Shown piece by piece: positions 22,561 through 35,083 of a stretch of 64,000 nucleotides of DNA. The position numbers and the translations under genes are program-made. The DNA is from Sphagnum compactum. Taxonomy: Eukaryota > Bryophyta > Sphagnopsida > Sphagnales. Under the pieces are notes generated by a model. The model was not told where the DNA came from and did not search any database. It saw nothing but the letters and a program-made list of their open reading frames with translations. The stretch spans positions 10,788,001-10,852,000 of the forward strand of contig OZ234501.1 in assembly GCA_965153455.1 (NCBI GenBank), written 5' to 3'. Each line of letters begins with the position of its first letter. The first letter of the stretch is position 1.

Positions 22561-23547
22561 TCCGTCCTTTGCGTTTGTAAGGAGATGAATTTTCTTTTCT
22601 TGAATTTGGGTAGGAGATGAATAATGGACGATGTTTTTTGGTAAAGGGATGAATCAAGTACTGCGTCAACAATGTTCATCCATGTTGGGGACTGAAATGC
22701 GCATGAGTTGGCTGGAAAGCTCGCTAGGTAGCTTCGCAATGCAGCGTGCCCTGTTGCAAACCTGGTGCTCCGAACCTCACGCGTCAGCAACAGAAGAAGA
22801 GATCCATTCCACGTTTGCGCTCAAATCCTTTTCTTTGAAGCTTCCATCAGCTACTTGCTCTCGCGGCGCTTTTGTTGACTCCTGTATTTTGGAGGTAGAA
22901 ACCTTCTTGTGTCGCTGCTTGGTTCTTTGGATTCAGGTTTCACAATTTTGTTTGATTGTTTTCTTTTTCTTTTTTTGGCCTTCTTATTGCGGAGACGATT
23001 CGAAGACGACCGCTTACCATGAGGAACATGGGACTTCTTGTTGAGGTTTCTTTCCACGGCTTCTTTTGAGGCAGGCAGGGCAGAGGCACGCAAGCAAACA
23101 GGAGCTTTTTCGAAGGAGCTGGTTTTGGAAAGAATCCTCTTGTGCTGGCTCTTGGAGGTGTTGGTAGAAGAAAGACAGCGGGGCTGTTGGTGATACCTAG
23201 ATACACGAGAGGCTGTTGTTGGGGACTCGGGGGTGGATGTGTCCGGGAAGGGGTAAGGGGATGACAAGGAATCTTGCGCTCTGGGAGGTGGATCCGTTCT
23301 ATGCGGCTGCCGAGGATGTGCAAGACTCCGCTGATAGGTGGTGCTTTGCATCCGTGATTTTTGATCTTTTTTAGTTTCTCAGAATCCTCGTTATGGATTA
23401 TCTCAGTCTATCTTTTTTTTGTTCTCTGAGCATCTTTGTTGTGGATTATCTTGTGATGGTGCTGTTGTTCTTTGTATTAATCATGTGTTTGTCAAGGCTT
23501 TGGGCCGTGAAATAAGACTTGATAGGGTTAACGTTCTGCTTCTGCAG
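22561..23547 (+). promoter_or_regulatory. Probable promoter and 5' region of the SNARE-like gene
   Basis: GC content rises sharply compared with the spacer, as in the other working gene. No exon matching the expected N-terminus of the SNARE-like protein could be found, so this is best read as promoter, untranslated exon or first intron. A pyrimidine tract and TGCAG acceptor at 23536-23547 lead into the first recognised exon. A 166-codon minus-strand frame (22851-23351) lies inside. Confidence 0.4.
22851..23351 (-). CDS. Hypothetical basic, Ser/Pro-rich protein
   Basis: A 166-codon frame on the opposite strand to the SNARE-like gene. The N-terminal half is rich in Pro, Ser and Arg. The C-terminal half has a strongly basic cluster (KKAKKRKRKQ) that would work as a nuclear localisation signal. 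I recognise no family. It could be a divergently transcribed gene or exon, but in a GC-rich promoter region a frame this long can occur by chance. There is no clear splice or poly-A context. Confidence 0.2.
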   Translation of the reverse strand: MQSTTYQRSLAHPRQPHRTDPPPRAQDSLSSPYPFPDTSTPESPTTASRVSRYHQQPRCLSSTNTSKSQHKRILSKTSSFEKAPVCLRASALPASKEAVERNLNKKSHVPHGKRSSSNRLRNKKAKKRKRKQSNKIVKPESKEPSSDTRRFLPPKYRSQQKRRESK

Positions 23548-25582
23548 GTTGGAGTCGGCTTACAGGAACTGGATGCACAGCCGAGGGCTTGCAAAGGCCT
23601 GCCCTAACGATGTGGCCGCTGTGAATGGAGATGCGGCTCGGCATCGTGAGCTTCTCACTGCTTTAGATACCGTCAAATGGCAGGTAGGGACGTTTGTGGC
23701 ATCAACCCTTTTCGGTTTTGCCTTTTGTCGTATGTTTTGCAGCCTGCACCGACTCCATGCTGTGCTGAATCTGGGCAATGAATATTCCATGGATTCTTGT
23801 GTCAAAAATAGTGTCAGTCACCTTCCTTGCCTGATGCAGAGTTCTTTTGGTTCTGTTCTTTGCAGTGTGTTTGGTAAAGTTTAGAGTTATGAATGGTCTA
23901 CAATATCCACTTGAGATGTATATGTGCTGAATAATGTGTGGAATAAGAAGCCTTTACAGCTGCAGGAAGAGGAAATTCTGTATGTTAGCTCAGGTGCAGG
24001 AACAGTGTTATTTGAGGTTGGTCCAGAGTTGCATGGCTTGATCGTGTCCTCAATATGTTACTGAGTGAGCTTCACAGAAGGAATCAGTATTTGCTGAAGT
24101 TGGATCAATGCTAGATTGCTCCAAATTGCAACAATGTTTCATGTGAAGTTGCAGGAGTGTTTATCAGTGTGGTTAGTTGGCAAAATGTTGCATTTCAATG
24201 CCTATGGTTGGTTTTGCTCCTAAAGGAGCATGTCCTGGAGTATAAGGGGCATGGTGTTTGTGTTAGGGTTTGATGCAAAAGCTAAATGCTCAAGCTGGGT
24301 TGATATGGTGGGTAACAGTTGGAGGAGTTTGAGAAAGCTGTTGAGGCAGAAACTGATGTCTATGTAGGTGAAGGCTCTTCTGTCAGGCGTAATCAGTTTG
24401 TGCAAGCTATACATACGCAGCTTAAGGGGGTGGAGCAGGCATTACCAGACACCTACCATGTGAATTCTGAACAAAGTGCAAGCCCAAGTGTGGAAGACAG
24501 TGACTCTTTTGCAGATTTCTTGTCAGGATGTAGAGGCATCCAAGGTACAGTGATTTCGGATGTTCGCATCCACCCTTTGCCTGACGAACAGGTACAACTT
24601 ACATATGAAACTACAGGGAAATCAGAATCTGCTGGAGTGGAACACATAGCACCTTTGCCTAGTGTGGAGAATAGTCATTGTGTTTCTAGCAAGTCAGCAC
24701 AGATTCAGCTGGAGACTGCATGGAGTATTGGTGGTGATGACCATATTGTAGAGATTTCTGAGGATAGGCTACCATATGTGGGTGTTCGAAGGAGCTCAAG
24801 CATGGGAAATGGGTTGGATAGTAAAAGGGGCCGCAATGGGTACTCCGGCCATCATCGGCGCAACAATAGTGTCAGTAATGGCTCAAACTGGTGGAATCCT
24901 TTTGGTGGCCGCCCTCATTATCCAGGGAACAAACTTCTGGCAACAAACAGTGGATTCAAGCGTTGGAAAGATGGTGATGCAACTATTCTTCAGCAGTGCA
25001 ACAACATGGGATCCCGCCAAGAGGACATTGGTGTTGAATTGGAACTGGTAGGGTGGCCTACCTCATTACATGATCAATTTCCTTGTTATGAGTAATTTAC
25101 AATAATCAATTGTGGGCTATGTTTTCATGGTGTAAGGCATTTGATGTTCCGAGTCCTCATCACCATCACAAAATGAGCAGCAGATTTAGTTTGCAGTGGC
25201 AAGATAGCTTCTTTGATGTTGGAGTAGATGCGTGCAGAGAATTTAAGCTGGTGTGGGGTGGCAACAGAATAAACCTAGCAGTTGGCTCAGTGGTGGTCAG
25301 AGGCTAATGGGAACGTTGAAAGGCTATGTGGTGGATAGACAACCACAGCTGCAGTCAGAAGGCTTATTGCCCTTTGGCCTCTTGGCACAAGTTGTGTCGG
25401 GGACGCTTATAATCCTAGGTCTTATAGGTAAACATATCTGCTTCTTCATTTCTTTGTTTTTACTGATATGCTCTAAGACACTGTAAATTCTTTTGTCAAG
25501 AGACAGATCATTTTTTGTCATTTGTCTGCCAGTCTAATGGGCTCCCTCACATGGTGATGCAGGAATACATAGCTTCTACTAA
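23548..25582 (+). CDS. Syntaxin-6/SYP61-like t-SNARE family protein, tail-anchored, 5' exon missing
   Basis: Four exons recognised: 23548-23683, 24319-25047, 25268-25427 and 25563-25582, all with GT-AG edges and consistent phases. Exon A (LESAYRNWMHSR ... LLTALDTVKWQ) and the start of exon B (LEEFEKAVEAE, then RRNQFVQAIHTQLKGVEQAL) match the three-helix syntaxin-6 N-terminal domain of plant SYP61-like proteins, which act in trans-Golgi/endosome traffic. The middle is a Ser/Gly-rich linker (GHHRRNNS, WWNPFGG). The last exons give a hydrophobic end, LLAQVVSGTLIILGLIG, then IHSFY and stop, a likely tail anchor. I saw no clear SNARE motif. If 25048 is not spliced, the protein ends at 25095 without the anchor. 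The first exon is not identifiable, so the start is open. Confidence 0.7.
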
Positions 25583-27164
25583 ACCACCTTTACCTGTGGG
25601 CTGATGACTTTGTTGGAGCTTCTTGAAGATAATCCACTTAGGTGCTTAGGGCTGCTTCAATTCATGTAATGAGAATCTGTACGATATCAGAAATTTGGTG
25701 AGCTGAAAGCTCTGCCAGTGTAGAGGTTGATGCCTAGAGAAAGCCAATTTGGAAGAAAATGAATTTGTTTCGCAGACAGGCAATGTTGCCAATTCAGTTG
25801 TTCAGACTCTGTTTTGCAAATGTTGCTTAATTCTTTAACAAGTAGTTCAAGTGATGCAAGCATGCCAACTTCAATTAGTTTACTTCTATGGAAGCAAGCA
25901 GAGTGACACTGAAGTGGTCACCACCTTGCCTTCATGTGAGCTGTCTCACACTGTCTCACATATGGGAAGTCAGTGGTGTCTTGTACTGTTCTCCCAGTGT
26001 TCAATCACTCTGTTCTCAAGTTTTGCAAGTGTCCTGTTGTTGCAGTTGCCTTCTTCTCAAATTTCCAGTCCCTGCAATTGTATCCTATCTTTTTATGTAC
26101 AGTTTATAGATTGGTAGCTGTGGCATATGGATGTGTGTTTTTCTGTCCCAAGTGGGTGTGGGATTTGCTTTAGTTGCCAATCTTGGAGGATTTACACCCA
26201 GTTCTGTTGCAATCATCTGGCAGGGACAGGAATTTCTAATAATTATGAACTGTGTCTCCTTCCTGTTCTGGTACATTGAAATAGTTAGATCATGACTATT
26301 TGGATTCACCCTTCAAACTAGCAAGGTAGGAACTTAGGAGACTGAGAGAAGGATCAGTTCCTTTCAAGTTGCAAATCTTAGTAGATGTCTTCAGAGAAGT
26401 TATACAGTGTGTTAGCCCTTGCCTCATAATGCTTGTAATTTGGACAGAGTTCTTTGTTAAGCCAATGTTTCCTTTACCCATCAAGTACAACTATTGTTTC
26501 AAGGCATGATTACATGGATCAATATTATTTTGATGGACAACATTTGCGGTTCATAAATCAAAACATATCCATTCCCTCGAGGATTCTATATTTTGGAGTT
26601 GTTTTTCGCAACTGAACATATGGACAACCCATTGCCTACATTTGGTGGTATGGATTAATTGTGGATATCGAAAAGACAAAACAAGTAGTTTGACAACCAA
26701 GCTCTATGAACTGACGACTTATCATCGACATACTTTTTATTGTGGAGGAGAAAGTAGATGTTATTTGTTGTCTGAGGTTTCTTGGAATGTGCTAATGTAG
26801 TGTCTGTCATATTCTGGATACTAGGTCTTTGTGTCAAGTAATTTGTCAAAGGGGGCGTCACGTTTAATTGTGGTGGGCCATTTGTTGATAGTGGTCAATT
26901 GCATTAATGTGTGAACCTGGTATTTCCTTCCTCCAACTCACAGCTGTTTTTGCCCCATTTTCTGTCAGGTCGCCTGGGTAGCCTAGTAGCTTCTTATGAC
27001 CAAGTCACCACCCTCAATTGACACCCATGTGTATTTTTGGGTGTGGCCAAATGGCAATTGAGCTTATGTAACATAAAATAATAAGGGTAATGAAATAATA
27101 GATTGGGTAATGAATATGTAGCTACTTTTTGTTTGATGGTCTTAATTCCCAAGGCATCAACCAC
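25583..27164. other. 3' region and spacer after the SNARE-like gene
   Basis: The first few hundred bases have mixed composition compatible with a 3' untranslated region or further downstream spliced sequence. After about 26500 it grades into AT-rich spacer. No further gene recognised. Confidence 0.4.
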
Positions 27165-27413
27165 CACTACAACAGAATATGGTTTTTCCTATGACAGTAA
27201 GCTTTGCCTCATGACACATGAGTAGTAAATTTTTGTAGTTTCATCATTTCAATGTTAAAAATGTGTGCTATCTACTGTAATGTGTAACATCTTATAATGT
27301 GACACTATACTGTATCATAATGTGACCACAAAATGAAACCACCAAAATTATTTCACACATGTGCTATGAGCCGAGTCTCCTTGCCATAGGAAAACCCATA
27401 TTTTGTTGTAGTG
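27165..27413. mobile_element. CACTA-type MITE (non-autonomous)
   Basis: A 249-bp unit with terminal inverted repeats of about 29 bases starting CACTACAACA at both ends. The left arm reads on as GAATATGGTTTTTCCTATG and the right arm, on the minus strand, as AAATATGGGTTTTCCTATG, so they differ at only two positions. CACTAC ends are typical of CACTA/EnSpm elements, which make 3-bp target duplications. Flanking triplets here are CAC and AAC, an imperfect match. No coding capacity. Confidence 0.8.
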
Positions 27414-28795
27414 AACATTCATGTAAAAGTTGAAAGAATGCAATTTAGCAATACATTAAATTAGAAAAACAGCTTACAACATCAATGTAGTAGTTCAATA
27501 AATGGCAACTAGCATTACATTAAAGAAAAAACACAAGCTACACTCTAAATGAAAGCACGGATAAAACACTCTACTCCTAGTGATATGGGACAAGCATAGC
27601 AACCAGTCCCCATTGTAATTGCTACTGATTTGCTTGAGTGAATCAATAAATCTAATGTTCATTGCTTGAACACAACTAGAATTCAAAACTTGAACAAAAA
27701 GCAAATGAGTATAAGGGTTTAGAAAAGGGGTTATTCTAGTCTTTGAGGAGAAGGCCTTGAGTGCCTTCCAGAAATATTGGACGCTCGGGAGGCCATGTCA
27801 CCCTATCTTCATTTGAGATCTCAAATGAGATTTAAGACCTGAATTGGTGGGGGTTGTAGGAAAGATTTTTTTTTTGCTGGAACCCTTTCTATAAGTAGTA
27901 ATTACACATTTTGACTGTTACTTCACTAAAGATTTTTAAAAAATAAAATCAAACTACCATATTCAATAACCCCATTGGTCTAAAAATGTCACCATATCCT
28001 TATTTAAGATCTCAAATGAAATCTTTAAAATAAAGTGCACAAGTATTTTACTAGAACCCTATTTGTAAATAACAATTACACATTTTGAATGTTACTTTAC
28101 TCAAGATATATATATATATATATATATATAACCACCAAATTCAATATCTCATTGGTCTGAAAAAATAAGTCTTCAAGCTTACATGTAACCCTATTCTACT
28201 GAACATTGAAAAAAAATGCTTTCTTTCTAGCAATTCTATGGGTTCTCAAAAAAAATTCACAAACCTATCAAACCCTATTAGACAGGGTTAATGAAAATAT
28301 TTAGATCTCTATGATATGTTAGAATTTTCATCATTAGCAAGTTTTCAAAGATAAATGTGTTTTAGTATTTGGGGAAGGGGGATTTGAGAGCAACAATGGT
28401 AATGAGATGTTGACAAGAGGGGTTGTTGCTACAATAGACAAAACATGTACAATTAAAGTCGTTGATGCAGGAAAGATGGTGAAGCCAATGAGGCAACCAC
28501 TAATATATCTTTGCTTGCAACATTTGTGGCTTTTGTTGCATTCTTGTCCCATCCAACCATAGGTAAGGAGTAAAATCAATAAAAATAAACTTGCATTGTC
28601 TTGATGGATTTCTCGAACATGGTATACATTGTTTCCTATTAGAAGCAGAATATCAATGAAATTCTACAATGGCCAATGGTTAATTAAGGATTTTGAAAAG
28701 TCATGCCCAAACATAAGATTTGAATATGTGGTTTGCATTTTTCTATTGCTAGGGTCTATTGTAACTATTGATGATGATTATGTTGTGTGTAAATA
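27414..28795. other. Spacer with TA microsatellite
   Basis: AT-rich, no gene recognised. Two diverged copies of a stretch containing CACATTTTGA.TGTTACTT.ACT lie at 27900-27960 and 28070-28140. A (TA)n run occupies 28106-28131. Confidence 0.5.
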
Positions 28796-28980
28796 TTCAA
28801 GATGTCTATGAAGTAGAAAAGGAAAATATGTTATTGGGAAAAAGGTTGGTGCTCACCACATTGGAATTTGATATTAACATTCAACACCCCTATAAGCCAT
28901 TGGTGGTAGCCATTAGGAAGTTTCGTGTGGCTACAAAAACACTTGTGCAAGTTGCATGGAATTTTGTGAATGACGGGTAA
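28796..28980 (+). pseudogene. Isolated cyclin-T-like exon
   Basis: One exon with the second half of the first cyclin fold of plant cyclin T/K-type proteins: [18 protein letters not shown], then [15 protein letters not shown], and [11 protein letters not shown] ending at a GT donor (GGTAAGC). These cyclins partner CDK9/CDKC in transcription elongation. Neither the upstream exon (cyclin-box start) nor the downstream exon (which would begin LRTSL-like) could be found in 28.0-29.6 kb. Most likely a captured or left-over gene fragment. No stop inside the exon itself. Confidence 0.7.
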
Positions 28981-31131
28981 GCAAACTTCTACAAGATCTT
29001 GGCTTCTAATCACCTAATATCACATGCTTAGAATTAAGCTACAACTCCATGAAATCAAAAGGGATTTGTATTTTGTGAAGGGTTGTTTCTGTAATATTCA
29101 TACCATGTTGGAATATTTAGTTTTTGCATATGTGATGTTGGCCTTTAGTGGCAATGCCAATTGAAAAATAGGTTAGGAAGTGTGAGTTCTTAAAATTTCT
29201 TGGCCCTTTTAATTGTTGATTGCCCATTGTGGGATTAACATTTTCAAATTGCTATAAGTTCACTGTAGGACAATTTTCCCTTTGCTATTTAAACTATGAT
29301 CTATGTGGGGTGTTTCTTTGTATTACACACAAGGTCAAATTGGAATGGAAATTGATTATTGTGTTATATTATGGACACATGTAAGGTGAGCTTAAGTCCT
29401 CTTTGAATTTCATGACTTATTTCAAATTATTGCAACCTCTCAAGAATCATTGATGCTCATCATTAAAGGGAGATTAGGCAAAAATCAGTTTTTACAATGT
29501 TTGAAAATGTTTAGAATTTTTGTCATATTTTCAAAATGGATTCCCCACTACCATTTGCGAGAAGGCATACTTGGGTGGTACCACTAAAAACCACCCACCC
29601 CAAAATCACCTTTGATTTTATATAATTGGCTCTAAAGAACCATCACCTTTGATTTTTCAACCCTAAACGTCTATAGTCAAAATCAATGCAAGATGTTTTT
29701 TGTTTTTACTTCACTCCGTGGACCTTTTGTCAACTTCAAACTTGCTTTGGAATTACTGCAGATTTTGTAAATGGCATTTTCTTTCTCCCATGCATCTAAC
29801 TTGCAATAAATTAATGTACATTGGGTTGCACACATGAAGATCTTCCATCCATGTCACCATTTCACCCCAAAAAACAACCATTGTGAAATAAGCCTTCTCC
29901 TCCCACCAAGAGAAGGTCCATGGACCCTTTGTGTCTCGTTTGATGTTGCATGTCTCTACTCCATATCATGTCTTCTTTGCACTTCACAATTGGATTGCTA
30001 CAACAAATGGAAACATATCTAAAATATAAAATTCAAGTGTATTACACCTTACAACTAAGTCTAGGTGGGTGCCAACCTATTTTTCAATTAACTTTTCATG
30101 AAGTTCAATGTAAGAAAAATCTTCTATCTTCTACAATATCTAGTACCATACCCATGTCCAATTATAAAATTTTGGGGAAACAACACTATAAATTACAAGT
30201 TTTTTTTGGGGTGTTTAATCAAGTTGAAAGTAAACAATTCCAAGCACTTAAAGGTTCATATGTGTATGAAAAACAAAAGGACAAAAAACAATGAACAACA
30301 TAAATTGTTAACAATTAGGTCCAATTCAAAGCAGACAAGTAGGTTTACACACACATCACAAACATGTAATAATTGCAACATTAAAGTTAGGAACAAGTAA
30401 CTAAGAAAAGTTTAAAATGTTGAGATGAGTTTCAATGTGCACATTGCCTAAGGAATTGCTTGCATTGTCAATGGCTACCATAATCTAGATTTAGCTCTCT
30501 TTCAAATCACTCAAATTAGATCTTTCATGGCCAAGATTTGCAAATTGCGTTGCTTCAAAACATTAAAATACATAAGGTTGAAACAAAAGAAGTCAAAATG
30601 GGGCATTAATGTGGAACAACTATGGCATGAAGGTGGTGTGATTTGGGAAAGTGATAGCAATCTTGTCTTAACAATATTGCATTGCACACACGAAAACTAT
30701 GATGGCCAAATAATACTCAATGTGCATAAGGGCCACGACAAACAAGAATAAAACAAGCCTAAACCAAGGTCCAACCTCACATAAATGATGATCTAAAACA
30801 AGACCACTAAACATATGTAAAAAATAATTCAAACATAATTTCATACATAACATGAGAAAACTAACAATGTGAAATTTAAGAACGAAAGCTATAGCACTAA
30901 AATATTTCAAATTAGTGTTTAACGATTTAAAGGCAATGAAGGGAATATCTTTATTTATATTTTCATATATATGGAACTAGCTCAAGGAAAGTCCCACCAT
31001 ATGCCCCATCATCAACTTCCTTAATATCTACTATTGATTAAAAAATTGGACAATGATGGATGAACTTCATCCGTTTGACGAAATGTGGACAACAATGAAT
31101 GAACTTTCAATTCATTATATGCATGAATGAA

Positions 31132-31244
31132 CATTCATTAATGAATTTTTTTTATGAGTGTTGAACTCAATGATGATGGATGGATTAACTTTATTCATTA
31201 TGGATGAAAATTGAACACTCATGAATGAAATTTATTAATGAATG
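31132..31244. repeat. Foldback (inverted) repeat
   Basis: Left arm 31132-31168 (CATTCATTAATGAATTTT... TGAGTGTTGAACTC) pairs with right arm 31211-31244 (TTGAACACTCATGAATG... TTATTAATGAATG) around a loop of about 43 bases, with a few mismatches. Possibly a MITE-like remnant. No target duplication found. Confidence 0.65.
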
Positions 31245-32040
31245 ATGAGCTAATTTTTTATGAAATATTATGATTTTGAATTATCTATAAAAAATTGTGT
31301 ATATGTTTGATGACCTACATCAGGGCTAATTACAAGATCTCATTCATCACACATTGAATAAGAATGGCAATGAGAAAAGCAAGGACTAAATAAGAATAGC
31401 CACAAAATACCCATGAAATGTGAAGCAAGGTGACAATGCAACAAAAATGGGCTATGAATGAGAATGGTAACCACCCCAAATTTGTTAGTTGCATGAAAGT
31501 TGGCATCCAATGACCAACTTTTGATCAGAGAGGTTTTGCATCATGGCCACAAGTGGAGTGTGTAGTCCCTAGCTCACCCTAAATGTCAAATGATGGGCAA
31601 ATCTAATTATTTAACAATCAAGAAAAGAATAAATGGGATTTCATGCATAAAAATAACCTTCTTCTTTTTCTATGAAATCTTGGATAAATGCAAAACATAA
31701 TAGTATTCTTGTTGCATATTCCCTATGGTTTTCGGGAAATTTTCACCAAATTTTGAAAAATAACAAATTGATAACATTTTGCCACATTTCAACTCATGTT
31801 TTGGTTTGGTAGCATTTTCTAAAGCAGTTTTTTAATTGTTTGTTACAAGACTTTGGAACATGTCACCAATACAGATTTAACTCCAAAATTTGAAAGGAGA
31901 AACACACACACACACACACACACAGAGGGTATAAATACTGTGAAAGTTTGCCTAATTAAAAAGAAAAAAATTATTATTATTATTGAAACCTATGTGTGAC
32001 TAAAAGATGAGTACAAAGTAGCTAGCCTTTCTACTGATTG

Positions 32041-32230
32041 CGGGTTAAAATTTTGCACAATTTTGCCACTATATTTGGCTATTTCTTATAACCAATAGAA
32101 ATATAACCTTTATTTTTTAAAATTATTTTAACCCGCAATAATTGTGTCATCAAATATAGTGGCAAAATTTTGCCAAAATTTTAACCTGGAAAGCAAAATT
32201 TTCACAATTTTGCCACTATATTTGCCAATG
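32041..32230. repeat. Foldback repeat with a motif present four times
   Basis: Arms of about 38 bases (GGGTTAAAATTTTG then CACAATTTTGCCACTATATTTG) at 32041-32079 and, inverted, at 32150-32190. A third, direct copy lies at 32195-32226 and a partial direct copy at 32614-32643. The inner loop has a second short pairing around AACCCGCAAT and ATTGCGGGTT. It looks like a decayed MITE or foldback element family. Confidence 0.7.
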
Positions 32231-35083
32231 GAAAGAGGGAAACTCTAAGTGTTAATAGTTTTGAGAAGGCATGTGTCCCAAACTCAAGTTGTGTAACAAC
32301 TTTCAAATTGTACTTAAAACATGAGGATTCCTCACTCAACATTTGCTCATTTGAAATTTACAACAAAGATTAAGTTTGGAACATACATGATTTGTTTTAA
32401 GGATTTTGTGATGTAGCCTAGTCAAAGTGGTTATCATCCGGAAAATAATTTATGTATGAAAGTACCTAAAAAAACAGAATCCTTCTATATTCTTGACTAC
32501 CTACTGGAACTTGTCATAAAACTCTGGTAATTTGGATTTGTTTATTTTCAAAATCTGACCCAAAAAAAATAATTCATGAAAAATCCTTTGTATATGTCGA
32601 AATCATATTTTCCAGGTTAAAATTTGGCACAATTTTGCCACTGAAAGAATTTGGAAGACAGCGTCTGGAAGAGGTCTCTATTGAACATGAAACAAAAACA
32701 CAAGATGTAAATGGGGGATCAAATGGCTACCTGCATTACCTACAAAATGATTTCAGTTATCCTAGTGTAGCCCCGAGCGTGAACACATTCTTCATTTTTC
32801 ACATTTTTAGAATTGAAAATTTCTAAATTCAAGAATGTGAACACGTTGAGGGTTCAACTGATTTTTCTGTCCAAACCCAATTTTTGCAATTTGTTTGAAT
32901 TTCCAGCAACAAAATCCACTCCAAAATCAAAATCTTCCACAACAACACCAAGAATGCCCCCAAATTCTGATACAGTTTTCAGTTTCCTTGAGAAAATGGT
33001 TCAATAATCAATAGCTTCCACACCATAGCTCCAAACACTCTCAAACCAAGTCAATGCACCCCTACTCATCAAGAGCTTTCCAAAGATACCAAGAGTGCAA
33101 TATGAAGCCATGTTGTTAACAAGATCTCAACATGACAAACAAAACAAAACAAACTGACTTGCTTCATAGATAGATAACATTGGAAGATACTTCAAATTGG
33201 AGAGGGAAATAATGTTTTGATGAATGCAGGGAAATAAACATAGGGTGGTTGGATTAGGTTACATTGGAATGGGGAAAAAATGTTAAGGTAGTGGGATTAA
33301 CTTGCAAATGGAAGTGTGAAATGATTTAAGGTGAATGTTGGTATCAAGATATAAAAAGATTGATTAAACATTTTACATTAATTTGATTAAGTCAATTAAA
33401 GGTTGAATATAAGAATTAAACTTCATGATGTTGGGGTAGGAATCTTTTGAGAGTCAATAGTGCGACAAATGATATTTAATTCAATCAATGTTGTTCATGT
33501 GACATTAAGTGTTGATAATTTAATTAATAAGTAATATATATATGTAATATCATTGATGGACATCCCAACTTAAGTAATCATTATTAAAGCATCATTGCAT
33601 TGCATTTTGAAAAAGCACACAAAAACTAGTTCATTAATGTTAGAATATGGTATTGATTTTGTCAATCCCAAATGAATATATTGTCATGATATGGCTTTTG
33701 TGTCAATTACATATAAAATTCATAACTAATTAAAAGCTTCTCATATTTCAAATTTTAAGAACTAATAAACAAAAATACAAAACATCTATGCAAAATAGTT
33801 TTTTAATAAATTTATTTAAGCTTATTTTTAAAATAATCGAATTGATTCTTATAAAGGTGGGAATTGGCACACCTACCTTAAACATTGGAACAATGAGTGT
33901 AAAACGTAACATAATGTATTTTTTAGGCCCATCAAATGAACCATCTAATGAAATAGAAATCTAATGATGCAAATTCTAGTTTTTCCTTGGGTTGAAAATC
34001 TAAATTTCAAATGTCCTTTCCGATTTGCATGTTTAAGTTTTCTTTTCCTTGAACAATTGTTTTTCAAGCAAAAAATTGTCATTTTTTGAAAAAACAAGGA
34101 AATTTTTGCTCAATTTGTTTTTCCAATTTAAATTAGACAAATTTTGCTATTTTCAAAAAAAACATTATTAATTTTCTTATAACACAAAATTGAAGAAAAT
34201 TTTGATTGAACTAGGATTTTTTTTTCCCTAAAAGCAAAACTTCTTATGAAGTTCATAGATCAAAAACTAAATTGTATTGCCAAATGCAACACTAAATGCA
34301 TTTGTGCCCAAGAATCCCACTTTGGAGTTTTTGATTCTGGTGTCAACATTCCATTAATGATATGTGGTTAGGAAAGTTTATGAAATTATGGTATTTTCTA
34401 AGCACATATGTTATCCTTGATGAACTAGCATTTAAAAGCCATTCACCCATCATGTTGTTAAGATTAAAAATTTGAATTGTGCTAACATTAGGGTTGACAT
34501 AACCTAATTACCTAACACTAACCTCACATCAAATTAACATTAATTTAACATATTGATTATCCATAGTTATGTATTATTTCAATAGTGATCTTGGCCATTG
34601 GGTGAAACCAAGATCAACCACATGGTACTCTCAAATTTTTTGACAAAAATACAATGATGATTAGTGAACCAAACCTTCATTTCGTTGTTGTAATGGAATT
34701 GTTGTAGTGGCCTCAATTTGTGAATGCCATGCTCAAAACATGTGTCAAACAAGTAATTGCATTCACCAAATTGGTTTTTGTAGTGTTGATGGTTGAATAT
34801 TTGTTCTTAGAATAATCAAGTTGTTTTGTAACATGTCTTATTGTGATTTGGATCATTTCTTTTCCATGGCAAAAGTTGTTGCATGCATTTGGTTTATATA
34901 GTCTATTAATAGTTAATTACCTTTTTCAGTCACATTCATCATCATCTAGTGAATCAAAGAATAGGTTCATGTAAGTCCCATGCTTCCAACTCATCTCCCT
35001 ATAACACAACATGTTTTGTTGATGGAAGCTAAATTTTGATGCAATGAGATGGTGTGTTGGGGGGTGGTGTGGTGGGGAACGGG

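Larger units (their letters stand above)
28981..35083. other. Gene-free spacer with foldback repeats and microsatellites
   Basis: No gene recognised. Contains inverted repeats near 31132-31244 and 32041-32190, a (CA)n run at 31902-31924 and an (ATT)n run near 31969-31984. The frame at 32635 starts inside a repeat copy and has no family match. Confidence 0.5.

Noticed and set aside
22631-23044. 137-codon plus-strand frame as first exon of the SNARE-like gene
   Set aside because: It does not resemble the expected N-terminus of the family and its downstream splice context is unconvincing.
28480-28570. Possible upstream cyclin exon before the cyclin-T fragment
   Set aside because: Only very weak resemblance, in changing frames; not enough to claim.
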